From: a bacterium
GTDB taxonomy: Bacteria; Zhuqueibacterota; Zhuqueibacteria; Oleimicrobiales; Geothermoviventaceae
Assembly (NCBI GenBank): GCA_028275345.1
Contig: JAPWUV010000001.1
Coordinates: forward strand, 434,001 to 498,000
DNA length: 64,000 nucleotides
Reading direction: 5' to 3'
Shown here one piece after another: positions 34,185-43,157 of the stretch; within the stretch, counting starts at the first letter, position 1; every line of letters begins with the position of its first letter. Under the pieces are notes generated by a model. The model did no database searches, was not told where the DNA came from, and saw only the letters and a program-made list of their open reading frames with translations. A program made the translations under genes and the position numbers.

Positions 34185-37139
34185 ATGCGCGCTAAGTGGG
34201 TGGTTGTGGGCCTTGTGGTCGCCCTGCTGCCGTCCTTTGTCCAGGCCGCGACAACGGGGAAGATTGCCGGCCGGGTTGTGGACAAGGACTCCAAGGAGCC
34301 GCTGCCCGGGGTGAACGTGATGATTGAGGGCACCCTCATGGGCGCGGCAACCGATGAGAAGGGCTTCTACGTCATCTTGAACGTGCCAGTGGGCACCTAC
34401 AGCGTGCGGGCGCAGTACATCGGCTACCAGACGGTGACGATCTCCAACATCCGGGTCCATGTGGACCGCACCACGGAAGTGAACTTCGAGCTCCAGCAGA
34501 CGGTGATCGAGGGGCAAGAGGTGACCATCGTCGCCGAGCGGCCGCTGGTGCCCAAGAACGTCACCAACACCGTGAAAGTGGTCAGCTCGGAGGAGCTGGA
34601 GAATGTGCCGATGCGGGGCATCACCACCGTGATGAATCTCTCGTCCGCGGTGGTGGAAGGTTCGCATGTGCGCGGTGGGCGGAGCGATGAAAACGTCGCC
34701 TACATCGATGGGGTGATGACCACGCGCCTACGGGACGGTGCCACCAATGCCCTTTCCGTGATCCACAACGCCATCGAGGAGGCGGAATTCCACGAGGGCG
34801 GTTTCGAAGCCGAATACGGGTTCGCCAACGCAGGGGTTCTCATTGCCACGACGAAGACCGGTGGTCGCCGGCTGAGCGGCAGTTTGGAAGCCTACTCCGA
34901 CGAAGTCTTCGACGGGAAAGACGACAAGTTCCTCGGCATTCAGACCTGGGGGATCAATCAGTACGTGGGCACGATCGGGGGGCCGGTGCCGTTCACGAAC
35001 AATCGGGCGCGGTTCTTCCTGGCTTTCCAGCGGGACTACAATCGTGGCTATGCTACTTTCCATACGGAGCGCTTCAAGATCGACACAGTGCTGACCTACG
35101 GTGTACCAGGCACCCCAGCCTACCGGGAGTTCCATTTCAAGATCGATCTCCCACCGGGCCGCTTCCCCGGGTATAGCTACCGGGCTCACACCACCAATGG
35201 CAATGTGGTGTACGAACTGAGGAACATGCGCTTCAAGCTCGGCGGAAGCTACCATAGGGAGAGGACCCAAGGGGCAGGCACCTGGAACGACCTCTGGAAC
35301 TACAAGAAGAATGGGGTGACGAAGCGGTGGGATGGCAGCGCGTACCTCAACATCACCCATCAGCTGAGCCCGCGGATGTTCTACACCCTCAACTTCAACT
35401 ATTTCTACTACAAGGTGGAATACGGCGACCCCGATCTCTGGGACCAGATTGAGAAGTACGCTGATCCACAGTACAACATGGGCCCCGACGGTAAGTCGGC
35501 CCTGCGGGATTGGGGCAGGACGTACAGCTTGAGCCTCTTCGGACTCCTCAACCCGATTCCTCCGGGTCAGGTCACTTCTACGTACGGCAAGAGCGCTCAG
35601 GAGAACTTTGGGCCCAAGTTCCAGCTCATATGGCAGTTCAACGACTGGAATGAGCTGAAAACGGGCTTTGAGTACAACTGGTACACCATCCGTCGGTATT
35701 TCATGTACAGCACGATGGCCGTCTCGCTTGGCCTGCACGAACGGGCGATGGATCCCACGGATACGCGTACGGATTTCGACATCTTCCGGAACCAGATCAT
35801 CAACTACGGCTACGACATCTGGGGCAATGAGATCGATAAGGATCAGATCTATGAAGTGACGCATCCCACCGGTACCAAGGTGAAGACGGGCGGCTTCGAT
35901 GGCCCGAAGCATCCGGTGCGAGGCGCCTTCTACCTGCAGGACAAGATCGAGCTGAGAGACCTGATCCTCAATGCCGGGGTTCGCGTGGACTACTTGACCA
36001 CGGGAACCCAGTCCTACAAGGATTCCCGTCGGCTGCTGATCAACGCTCTCGGCCTTGTGGACAGCATCAGCTACGGCGAGCAGAGAAAGTACGCCATCGT
36101 GAGCCCGCGGCTGGGCTGGAGCTTCCCGGTGACGGACCGGACGGTTTTCCATGCCCAGTTTGGGAAGTTCGTCCAGCTGCCGCAGTTGGATGACCTCTAC
36201 GACGGATACACCGCGGTGGGGCGTTTCCTGCAGGGCGGCAATGCCCGTACGATGCCGAACCCGAACCTGAAGCCGGAACGCACCATCCAGTACGAGGTCG
36301 GCTTCAAGCAGCAGATCGGGGATAATGCGAGCTTGGGGATCACGGCATTCTACAAGGACATCAAGGACTACATTCAGATCCGAGTGCAATTCCCGGAGCC
36401 GGGTCGCGGCTATGGCGCTTTCTATGAACTGCAGAATGTGGATTTCGGGACCACCAAGGGTGTGAACCTGACCTTCAACCTCCGCCGGACCCGACGCATC
36501 GCGGCGAGGTTGGATTACACCTATTCCAAGGCGATGGGGACCGGATCCAATAGCCGCGATCATTTCGACATCGCCTGGCAGGATCAGCAGATGCGCTTCC
36601 CGACGATCATCACGCCCCTTGCGCACAACCAGGACCACGTCGGGAACGCGAACATCGATATCCGATTCACCAAGACGGACGGGCCTTCCATCTTCGGTTT
36701 CCGACCGCTGGCCGATTTGGGGATTAATCTCTTCTTCGTGACCCATTCGGGCAGCCGCTACACCAAGATCGAGCAGGGTCCGCTCGGTCTCTTCCCGCAG
36801 AATGCGCCGCGGCCGATCGAAGCCCTCAATTCGTCGACGCTGCCCTGGTATCATCGGCTCGACATGAAGATCGACCGCACCTTCGAAGTGGCCGGCCTGC
36901 GGGTCAAGCCGTACATCTGGGTCTACAACGTCCTGAACCGGAAGAACGTGGTCGGTGTATTCCAGCAGACCGGCATGCCTCAGGACAACGGTTGGTTCTT
37001 GACCGAAGATGGCAAGGCTTGGCTCAAGGCCAACGGGAAGACGGGCGAGTACATCGCGCGTAAGTATCTGAGCGGACTCGGCACGCGTAACCTGGATGTC
37101 CCGAGGGTGGTGTACTTCGGGATTAAGCTGGACTTCTGA
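34185..37139 (+). CDS. TonB-dependent-receptor-like outer-membrane protein with carboxypeptidase-regulatory-like N-domain
   Basis: 984 residues from the ATG at 34185 (GGGAGGTC Shine-Dalgarno), with a signal peptide ending VQAA. Residues about 25-110 are a CarboxypepD_reg-like beta-sandwich (IAGRVVDKDSKEPLPGVNVMI, YIGYQTVTISN). A plug domain follows (about 115-230; VRGGRSDENVAYIDGV), then a 22-strand-type barrel (about 250-984) ending in LDF with terminal Phe, the usual outer-membrane C-terminus. No TonB box is recognised. In FCB bacteria this SusC-like class takes up oligomers, but here a SusD lipoprotein is absent and a large sorted protein follows. It is the first gene of the 34185-41376 trio. 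Confidence 0.88.
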   Translation: MRAKWVVVGLVVALLPSFVQAATTGKIAGRVVDKDSKEPLPGVNVMIEGTLMGAATDEKGFYVILNVPVGTYSVRAQYIGYQTVTISNIRVHVDRTTEVNFELQQTVIEGQEVTIVAERPLVPKNVTNTVKVVSSEELENVPMRGITTVMNLSSAVVEGSHVRGGRSDENVAYIDGVMTTRLRDGATNALSVIHNAIEEAEFHEGGFEAEYGFANAGVLIATTKTGGRRLSGSLEAYSDEVFDGKDDKFLGIQTWGINQYVGTIGGPVPFTNNRARFFLAFQRDYNRGYATFHTERFKIDTVLTYGVPGTPAYREFHFKIDLPPGRFPGYSYRAHTTNGNVVYELRNMRFKLGGSYHRERTQGAGTWNDLWNYKKNGVTKRWDGSAYLNITHQLSPRMFYTLNFNYFYYKVEYGDPDLWDQIEKYADPQYNMGPDGKSALRDWGRTYSLSLFGLLNPIPPGQVTSTYGKSAQENFGPKFQLIWQFNDWNELKTGFEYNWYTIRRYFMYSTMAVSLGLHERAMDPTDTRTDFDIFRNQIINYGYDIWGNEIDKDQIYEVTHPTGTKVKTGGFDGPKHPVRGAFYLQDKIELRDLILNAGVRVDYLTTGTQSYKDSRRLLINALGLVDSISYGEQRKYAIVSPRLGWSFPVTDRTVFHAQFGKFVQLPQLDDLYDGYTAVGRFLQGGNARTMPNPNLKPERTIQYEVGFKQQIGDNASLGITAFYKDIKDYIQIRVQFPEPGRGYGAFYELQNVDFGTTKGVNLTFNLRRTRRIAARLDYTYSKAMGTGSNSRDHFDIAWQDQQMRFPTIITPLAHNQDHVGNANIDIRFTKTDGPSIFGFRPLADLGINLFFVTHSGSRYTKIEQGPLGLFPQNAPRPIEALNSSTLPWYHRLDMKIDRTFEVAGLRVKPYIWVYNVLNRKNVVGVFQQTGMPQDNGWFLTEDGKAWLKANGKTGEYIARKYLSGLGTRNLDVPRVVYFGIKLDF

Positions 37140-37145
37140 TGCTGG

Positions 37146-37173
37146 GGGGAGGGCTTGCTGTCCCTCCCCTTTT
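37146..37173 (+). terminator. Hairpin with T-run between receptor and sorted-protein genes
   Basis: GGGGAGGG (37146-37153), 8-base loop, CCCTCCCC (37162-37169), then TTTT. It looks like an intrinsic terminator only ~60 bases before the next start, so it may partly attenuate transcription to tune the ratio of the two proteins. Confidence 0.55.
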
Positions 37174-37232
37174 CGCCAAACCGTTGAGGGCCGAGCAGGG
37201 CGGGTATTCAATCACGTGAGGAGGAAGGGAGA

Positions 37233-40200
37233 ATGTACCGAAAGGTGATCAGTGGGCTACTGGTGGCAGTCTGGACGGGGTTAGCCGCGAGCCTTGCCCT
37301 GGCAGCCGACGTGCAAGGATCCTCTCCGCTCCGGAAAACCGCCGTCTCGCGGAGCGTCAAGTACCTCGATATCAACCAGATCAAGACCCCCGTGATGAAC
37401 AACGGCACCTATACCCGCCATCCCATCTCGGGGAATGCGGACATGGAATGGCCCAAGGGGTCGGGGAAGTACATCTGCTACAATGCGGGGATCTGGATCG
37501 CAGGCAAAGTGAAGGGATCGTTTCGAACCGCATGCGCTGATTACAACTTTGAGTTCCAGCCCGGCGTGATTCTCCCCAACGGTCAACCGGACAACCCGGA
37601 GAAAGAGGAGTACCGGGTCTACAAGATTCAAAGGGATTACCCCGAGGGCAAGGACCTCGGCGATCCCTGGTTGGACATCGACCCTTGGTCGGCGTGGCCA
37701 GCGCATCAAGGCGCTCCGGTCAATCCGGATGGGACTCCGAAATTCTACGGCGACCAGCAGGCGTTCGCCGTGATGAACGACTTGGACCAGAACCTGCATA
37801 GCCGCACCTACAATACTCCACCGATGGGTGTGGAACTTCAGCTTCTGGCCTTCGCCTACAACCGTTCGGGTGCCCTCGGGAATACGATGTTCGTCCAGTA
37901 TACGATTATCAACAAAGGGGGCCAAACCATCGACTCCACCTACGTGGGCATTTGGGCCGACGTCGATCTGGGGGATGCGAATGATGACCTCGTGGGCTAC
38001 GACATGAACTTGGGAATGGGGTATGTCTACAATGGATACCCCAATGATGCCCAGTATGGGAGCCGCCCGCCAGCCATCGGCTTCGATTTCTTCCGCGGCC
38101 CGATGGTGCCCTCGCCGGGCGATACGGTCCGCCTACCGGATGGCACCGTCTATCCTAACCGGAAAATCCTCGGGGCCACCTCTTTCGTGAAGTATTACAA
38201 TCCCCACGCCATCTATCGGGATCCAGGCTACAGCGCGCAGGGGGCAGAAGAAGTGTGGAATTACATGAACGGCACCCAGCGGGATGGGAAACCATGGGTC
38301 AACCCGATCACGGGGCAGGTTACCACGTTCCTGAACACGGGGGACCCGGTCACCGGGACAGGGTGGCTTTCGACCGCGGAAAGCCCACCGGCGGACGTCC
38401 GGATCCTAACCAGCTCGGGGATGTTCACCTTGGCGCCGGGCGACACGCAAGTGATCGTGGCAGGGGTGGTGATAGGGCAGGGCATAAACCGTCTGTCATC
38501 GGTTTCCGTGTTGCGCTTTTATGACAAGTTCGCCCAGGCTGCCTACGACGCGGGCTTCAAGGTCTCGAGCCCGCCGCGCCCGCCCCAGGTCACTGTGACC
38601 CCGCTGGACCGCGAGATCCTGCTGAGCTGGGATTCGAGGTCGGAAGACTACCACGAGTTCGGGTACGAGTTCGAGGGCTACAACATCTACATCGGTGCCA
38701 GCAAGGGCGGTCCGTGGAAGCGCCTGGCGACGTACGATCGGCAGAACGGCATCTACGTGGTCTTGGATGAGCAGTATGATGAGACCACGGGGCTGGTGCT
38801 TTCCCTCCCCGTAGCGTTCGGCGGTGACACGGGGCTGAAATACCAGCACCGGATCACGCAGGATTACGAAGGCTACAGCCTGGCGAATGGTCGTACGTAC
38901 TACGTTGCGGTTACCGCATACAGCGTCGGTACGGCCGTGGTTCCGCGGGTCCTCGAAAGCCCGCTGGAGGTCTTGGAGGTGACGCCCCACAAGCCGCGCC
39001 CGGGCACCGTGATCCACGAAGCGCTCTTCGACACGGTCTCTGTCGCCCACACAAAGGGGAATGCGGAAGCCTGGAAGGCGCAGGTCTACGTACCGGATCC
39101 TACCGTGGCGCTCCCGGGGAAATACAAGATCACGATCAACCCGGATCGGACCTGGAATCTGCTGCGCAATGGTCAACCCGTACCTGGGTTCACCAACGTG
39201 AACCGGTTCGGCATCACCCCGCCGGAGCAGCTTGACCTCCAGGCCTGGTTGGATAGCCCTGTGCACTTCTTCGTCGAGTTCACGGGCTCCTTCGATCAGC
39301 CGAAGACCTTCGAGCCCAAGTGGGTCCATGATGAACCTCCTGCCAACCCGACGCTCCTGACCGCCATCACCAGCTACTACCGAGAAGGGGCGCGGCCCAA
39401 TGACCTGGCCAAGTACGGGACCTTCCGGAAAGGAACGGAGAATCCGGCGGTCATCTATCGTCCCTTGGAAATCCGCTTCACGGGCGTGATGAATGATTCG
39501 GGCACGAGGGTGGTCCGTGGCGGGCAAATGGCCACTTGGCTCTTCTCCATGAAGATCCCGCAGGGCAAGAATCCGGCAAACCCGAATCCGGGCTCGACGG
39601 CTCCCTTTGTGGTGAGGATACCCTTCGAGGTGTGGGATGTAGGGTCTACTCCGGCCAAGCAGCTGAACGTCGCTTTCGTCGACAGGGCCCAGACGCTTAC
39701 GGATTCCCTCCTGGTCCTGACCTGGAGCCCGAAGGGTGAGTGCGATGTGTACATCATTGCCACCCCGTATGATGAGAACGTGCACGATGCGCGGACCGAC
39801 ACGAACACCACGTGGGTGATCCGCTGGACGAAGAATGCCACCTGGAGCACCGGCGACGTGATCAAACTCATCTTCCCGAAACCGCTCGTGCCTGGGGTGG
39901 ATGAGTTCGAGTTCGAGGTCAAGGGCGTCGAGACCGGGGTGGTGGAGGATGCCAAGAAGCGGTTGGATCTGATCAATGTGTATCCGAACCCGTACATCGG
40001 TCATACCATCACCGAGAAGGTGTTGCACGAGGAGCACGTCACGTTCATCAACCTGCCGGAGGAGTGCACGATTCGCATCCTGGCCATTAATGGCGACGTG
40101 ATCAAGACGATTCATCACACGGGTCCGTCCACGACGCACGACTGGAACCTGCGCAACGAGAACAACATCCCGGTCGCCAGCGGGCTGTACATCGCGTACA

Positions 40201-40277
40201 TTGAGGTGCCCAAGGTGGGCACGAAGGTGATCAAGATGGCAGTGGTCTTCCGGCAGCAGCGCCTGCGGAATCTGTGA
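37233..40277 (+). CDS. Large exported protein with fibronectin-like domain and C-terminal sorting domain
   Basis: 1014 residues; signal peptide about 1-27 (ending LALAAD); GGAGGAAGGGAGA before the ATG at 37233. I recognise no enzyme domain. About 40-440 is a beta-rich, Asn/Pro-rich module (FVQYTIINKGGQTIDSTYVG, WADVDLGDANDD); about 445-590 resembles fibronectin III (PPQVTVTPLDREILLSW, YNIYIGAS). The C-terminal ~100 residues (INVYPNPYIGHT ... VASGLYIAYIEV) are a type IX-like sorting domain. It lies 93 bases after the receptor gene and 64 bases before the PorV-like gene. It is most likely a cell-surface partner of the receptor or a secreted structural or binding protein. Confidence 0.85.
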   Translation: MYRKVISGLLVAVWTGLAASLALAADVQGSSPLRKTAVSRSVKYLDINQIKTPVMNNGTYTRHPISGNADMEWPKGSGKYICYNAGIWIAGKVKGSFRTACADYNFEFQPGVILPNGQPDNPEKEEYRVYKIQRDYPEGKDLGDPWLDIDPWSAWPAHQGAPVNPDGTPKFYGDQQAFAVMNDLDQNLHSRTYNTPPMGVELQLLAFAYNRSGALGNTMFVQYTIINKGGQTIDSTYVGIWADVDLGDANDDLVGYDMNLGMGYVYNGYPNDAQYGSRPPAIGFDFFRGPMVPSPGDTVRLPDGTVYPNRKILGATSFVKYYNPHAIYRDPGYSAQGAEEVWNYMNGTQRDGKPWVNPITGQVTTFLNTGDPVTGTGWLSTAESPPADVRILTSSGMFTLAPGDTQVIVAGVVIGQGINRLSSVSVLRFYDKFAQAAYDAGFKVSSPPRPPQVTVTPLDREILLSWDSRSEDYHEFGYEFEGYNIYIGASKGGPWKRLATYDRQNGIYVVLDEQYDETTGLVLSLPVAFGGDTGLKYQHRITQDYEGYSLANGRTYYVAVTAYSVGTAVVPRVLESPLEVLEVTPHKPRPGTVIHEALFDTVSVAHTKGNAEAWKAQVYVPDPTVALPGKYKITINPDRTWNLLRNGQPVPGFTNVNRFGITPPEQLDLQAWLDSPVHFFVEFTGSFDQPKTFEPKWVHDEPPANPTLLTAITSYYREGARPNDLAKYGTFRKGTENPAVIYRPLEIRFTGVMNDSGTRVVRGGQMATWLFSMKIPQGKNPANPNPGSTAPFVVRIPFEVWDVGSTPAKQLNVAFVDRAQTLTDSLLVLTWSPKGECDVYIIATPYDENVHDARTDTNTTWVIRWTKNATWSTGDVIKLIFPKPLVPGVDEFEFEVKGVETGVVEDAKKRLDLINVYPNPYIGHTITEKVLHEEHVTFINLPEECTIRILAINGDVIKTIHHTGPSTTHDWNLRNENNIPVASGLYIAYIEVPKVGTKVIKMAVVFRQQRLRNL

Positions 40278-40341
40278 CGCCAGTGGGGCAGTTTGGCCCA
40301 CGCAAGACGAAGGCGAACCTTTAGGGATGGAGATAGGAGCG

Positions 40342-41376
40342 ATGGCGAACAAGAGACTGGTGGCAGTCGCACTGGCATTGACGCTGGTTGGGACCTGCAC
40401 CTCCGTCGTCTTGGCAGGCAACAAAGACAAGAAGGGCAGCGCGGGTGCCCTGGAGCTCCTGATTCCGGTCGGATCCCGGATCGCCGGAATGGGCGGGGCC
40501 GGAGGAGCCATCGTCAATGGCAACGAAGCGATGTTCTGGAATCCAGCAGGTCTGGATGCTTCCCCAGCGTCGGCTGAGGTTACCTTCTCGCACCTGAATT
40601 GGATTTTCGACACGTCCGTGGAGTGGTTTGCCGTATCCGCCAAGTTCGGCCGCATCGGATCCATCGGGATTAGCGGGAAGATCTTCGATTTCGGCGACAT
40701 CCACGAGACGACGGAGTTTGAGACCGAGGGGACCGGACGTGTCATCTCTCCCACCTTCATCACTCTTGGACTCACCTATTCCCGCCAGATGACGGACCGG
40801 ATCTACTTCGGTTTGAACGCCAAGCTCATCTCGGAGAGCTTCCTGCGGATGAGCAGCAACGGCGTGGCCTTCGACTTCGGTGTCCAGTACATCAGCCAGG
40901 CGGGGTTGCGCATGGGCCTGGCGCTGAACAATCTCGGCCCCATGATGAAATATCAGGGACCGGATCTGCAGCGCACCGTGCAGCTGCCCCACACCGAGGC
41001 GGGCGCTGAGCCACTGGATCTGCGCATCGAGGCGCAGTCCTACGAGCTGCCCAGCAATTTCGAGATCAGCTTGGCTTACCCGCTGAAGCTCGGCGCGGCG
41101 CAGCAGGTCACCGGTCTGTTCTCCTACCGGAACCACAACGCCTCGTCCGACGAATGGCAGGGCGGTGTGGAATATGCATTCAATGACATGCTCTTTGTGC
41201 GGGGAGGGTACGGTTGGGCCGGCGAGGATCAGGCCAACTACATCTTCGGTTTCTCCGCTGGGGCGGGCCTGAAATACAGGCTTCCGGGCGGTACCACCTT
41301 CGTGATCGACTACGCTTATCGCGACGTGAAGTGGACCGACGGCAATCAGTGGCTCACGCTGTCGGTGCAGTTCTGA
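40342..41376 (+). CDS. PorV/PorQ-family outer-membrane protein (UPF0164)
   Basis: 344 residues from the ATG at 40342 (GGAG eight bases upstream; signal peptide ending VVLAG). An alternative ATG at 40327 is five codons earlier. The PorV/PorQ N-terminal signature is clear (ALELLIPVGSRIAGMGGAGGAIVNGNEAMFWNPAGL), followed by a FadL-like 14-strand barrel with terminal Phe (LTLSVQF). PorV proteins shuttle type IX cargo from the translocon to the attachment complex. It lies directly after a gene for a protein with such a sorting domain. A strong terminator follows. Confidence 0.9.
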   Translation: MANKRLVAVALALTLVGTCTSVVLAGNKDKKGSAGALELLIPVGSRIAGMGGAGGAIVNGNEAMFWNPAGLDASPASAEVTFSHLNWIFDTSVEWFAVSAKFGRIGSIGISGKIFDFGDIHETTEFETEGTGRVISPTFITLGLTYSRQMTDRIYFGLNAKLISESFLRMSSNGVAFDFGVQYISQAGLRMGLALNNLGPMMKYQGPDLQRTVQLPHTEAGAEPLDLRIEAQSYELPSNFEISLAYPLKLGAAQQVTGLFSYRNHNASSDEWQGGVEYAFNDMLFVRGGYGWAGEDQANYIFGFSAGAGLKYRLPGGTTFVIDYAYRDVKWTDGNQWLTLSVQF

Positions 41377-41398
41377 GTCTCGCAACAGACGGAACACG

Positions 41399-41435
41399 AG
41401 CCGGACGGCCCCCGGGCTGTCCGGCTTTTTGTTTT
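41399..41435 (+). terminator. Intrinsic terminator after the PorV-like gene
   Basis: AGCCGGAC (41399-41406) pairs with GTCCGGCT (41419-41426), loop GGCCCCCGGGCT that can extend the stem, followed by TTTTTGTTTT. It closes the three-gene cluster and faces the minus-strand propeller gene. Confidence 0.9.
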
Positions 41436-41599
41436 CCCGACTCTGCTAACGCCTGTGCGACGACAGCCCCGACGTGGCGAGAGGACGGGGCGGATTGGTA
41501 TGCGCCACGTGAGCCGCCGCCTTCGCGTATGCCAGAGGCAGGAGGTGATGTGCGGCGGGCGAGTAGGCTGCCGGGTGAGCAGAGCGTGGGGTGCGGGGT

Positions 41600-42967
41600 T
41601 CAGCGGAGGCGCACGATTCGGGCCACGCTGCGGGAGTGACCTGCTTGGGCTACCGCGAGGTAGATGCCGGTGGGAACGACGGAGCCGGAGTCGCTGCGGC
41701 CATCCCAGCTGATCCTCGTGATGCCGCAGAAAAGCTGCTCGCCTCGCACGAGGTAGCGCACCGGCCTCCCGAGAGCATCGTATACGGTGACGGAGACTCG
41801 CGCGGCGTCCTTCAGGTGAAGGATGAGGTCGAGCCGATCGGAGGAGGGATTCGGGATTGGGGGATCCAGCCACAGATGCCCAGGGGGCAACTCAGGCGGT
41901 GGCGACCTCAGGATCACTCCCCCCTTGCGGTAGACGGCGAGCCCGAGGGTTGTGGCGAACCACTTGTTCCCGTCCCGGTCGATGAGCAGGTCGTACACGA
42001 ACGCGTCGGGCAGCGGGGAGTTCCATGGGGCGAAAGACTGCCAGGTCTGGCCATCGAAGGCTACCACCCCCTGCGTAAACGTGCCGATCCACTTGACCCC
42101 GTTGTTCTCGACGCCTAGAGAGTAGATGTAATCGTCGGTGAGGCCCGAATTGGTGGTGCTGAGCCGGCTCCAGCGCCTTCCGTCGAAGCAGACAAGCCCC
42201 GCTCCCCACGTGCCGATCCAGGCAGTACCAGAAGCGTCGAACGCGATCGTCTCTACATGGCCTATGGGGAGCCCGGAGTTGGCAGGGGTGTACACAGTCC
42301 ATCCCTGGCCGTCGAGGATGGCAATCCCTGCGGTGGTTCCGACCCAGAGCTGGCCACTGGGATGCAAAGCAAGGCAGGTGACGTCATTGGAGGGGAGGGG
42401 AGAGTTGCTCCTGTTGTACGTCAACCAGCTCGTCCCGTCGAAAACGGCAAGACCGCCATACTTGGTGCCCACCCACAGGCGATCGCTTCGGTCCGGGAGG
42501 ACGGACCAGGCGTAGTCATCCGGCAAGGGGGAATTCCGGGAGTTGTAAAGGGTCCAGTTGCGTCCGTCGAATCGCTTGACCCCGGCGATCTTGGTCCCGA
42601 TCCACTTGATGCCCTTGCTGTCGATGGCGATATCGTAGATCGCCTCCGCCTGGGGCCCGTGCTCGCCGAAGGACCCCTGGGCGGCCTCGATCGCCGCCGG
42701 GCGGAGAAGTGGAAAAGCTTCTGCGCCACCGCCGCTCAGCGGAGGCTGGTAGTGAAACCAGTGGAGTCCATCGAAGCTCGCCATGCCTTCGTAGCGAGTC
42801 CCGACCCAGACGACCCCACTGGAATCGACGGCCACGCTGAGCACATTCCGATCGGGGATGGAGGAGTTCTCCGGGGTGAAGACCATCCACTCCTGGGCCA
42901 TCAGCCGGGGGCCGAAGGATCGAGACAGCCACAGGGCAGCCAAGAGCGTGAGGACGCGTCGATTCAC
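41600..42967 (-). CDS. Exported Reg_prop beta-propeller protein with sorting domain
   Basis: 455 residues from GTG 42967; signal peptide to about 25 (LMAQE). Residues about 26-350 hold seven repeats of the two-component-regulator propeller type: 'W[VI]GT.. G[LMV]..FDG..W..Y/F', such as VVWVGTRYEGMASFDG, IKWIGTKIAGVKRFDG and TAWIGTWGAGLVCFDG. They would form one complete seven-bladed propeller. The C-terminal ~85 residues (PPIPNPSSDRLDLIL ... VPTGIYLAVAQ) are a FlgD-Ig/type IX-like domain. Unlike hybrid two-component sensors with Reg_prop repeats, there is no membrane segment or kinase, so it is a stand-alone secreted propeller, role unknown. It faces the trio's terminator. Confidence 0.85.
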   Translation of the reverse strand: MNRRVLTLLAALWLSRSFGPRLMAQEWMVFTPENSSIPDRNVLSVAVDSSGVVWVGTRYEGMASFDGLHWFHYQPPLSGGGAEAFPLLRPAAIEAAQGSFGEHGPQAEAIYDIAIDSKGIKWIGTKIAGVKRFDGRNWTLYNSRNSPLPDDYAWSVLPDRSDRLWVGTKYGGLAVFDGTSWLTYNRSNSPLPSNDVTCLALHPSGQLWVGTTAGIAILDGQGWTVYTPANSGLPIGHVETIAFDASGTAWIGTWGAGLVCFDGRRWSRLSTTNSGLTDDYIYSLGVENNGVKWIGTFTQGVVAFDGQTWQSFAPWNSPLPDAFVYDLLIDRDGNKWFATTLGLAVYRKGGVILRSPPPELPPGHLWLDPPIPNPSSDRLDLILHLKDAARVSVTVYDALGRPVRYLVRGEQLFCGITRISWDGRSDSGSVVPTGIYLAVAQAGHSRSVARIVRLR

Positions 42968-43157
42968 GATCGGACACTCCGATTAGCCCACGAGTTGCTC
43001 GGCTTGTGCTCCGCCGCGCGACGAAGGACTTCGAAGCGATCTTCGCTTCCTGTTTCCACGAGATTGCCCGGAATTCTCAAAAGCCCCGGCCCGAGGAGCG
43101 TGTCTGTCCGCTCCCGCGCCTGGGCTCCGCGCCAGCAGTCACTGCCTCCTGCTCTGC

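Noticed and set aside
33941-34195. 84-codon open frame in the receptor leader
   Set aside because: No Shine-Dalgarno, no homology, and it starts within the promoter -10 region.
41600-42967. Seven repeats read as a tandem DNA repeat or a two-component sensor
   Set aside because: The repeats are diverged protein propeller blades, and there is no membrane helix or kinase domain.
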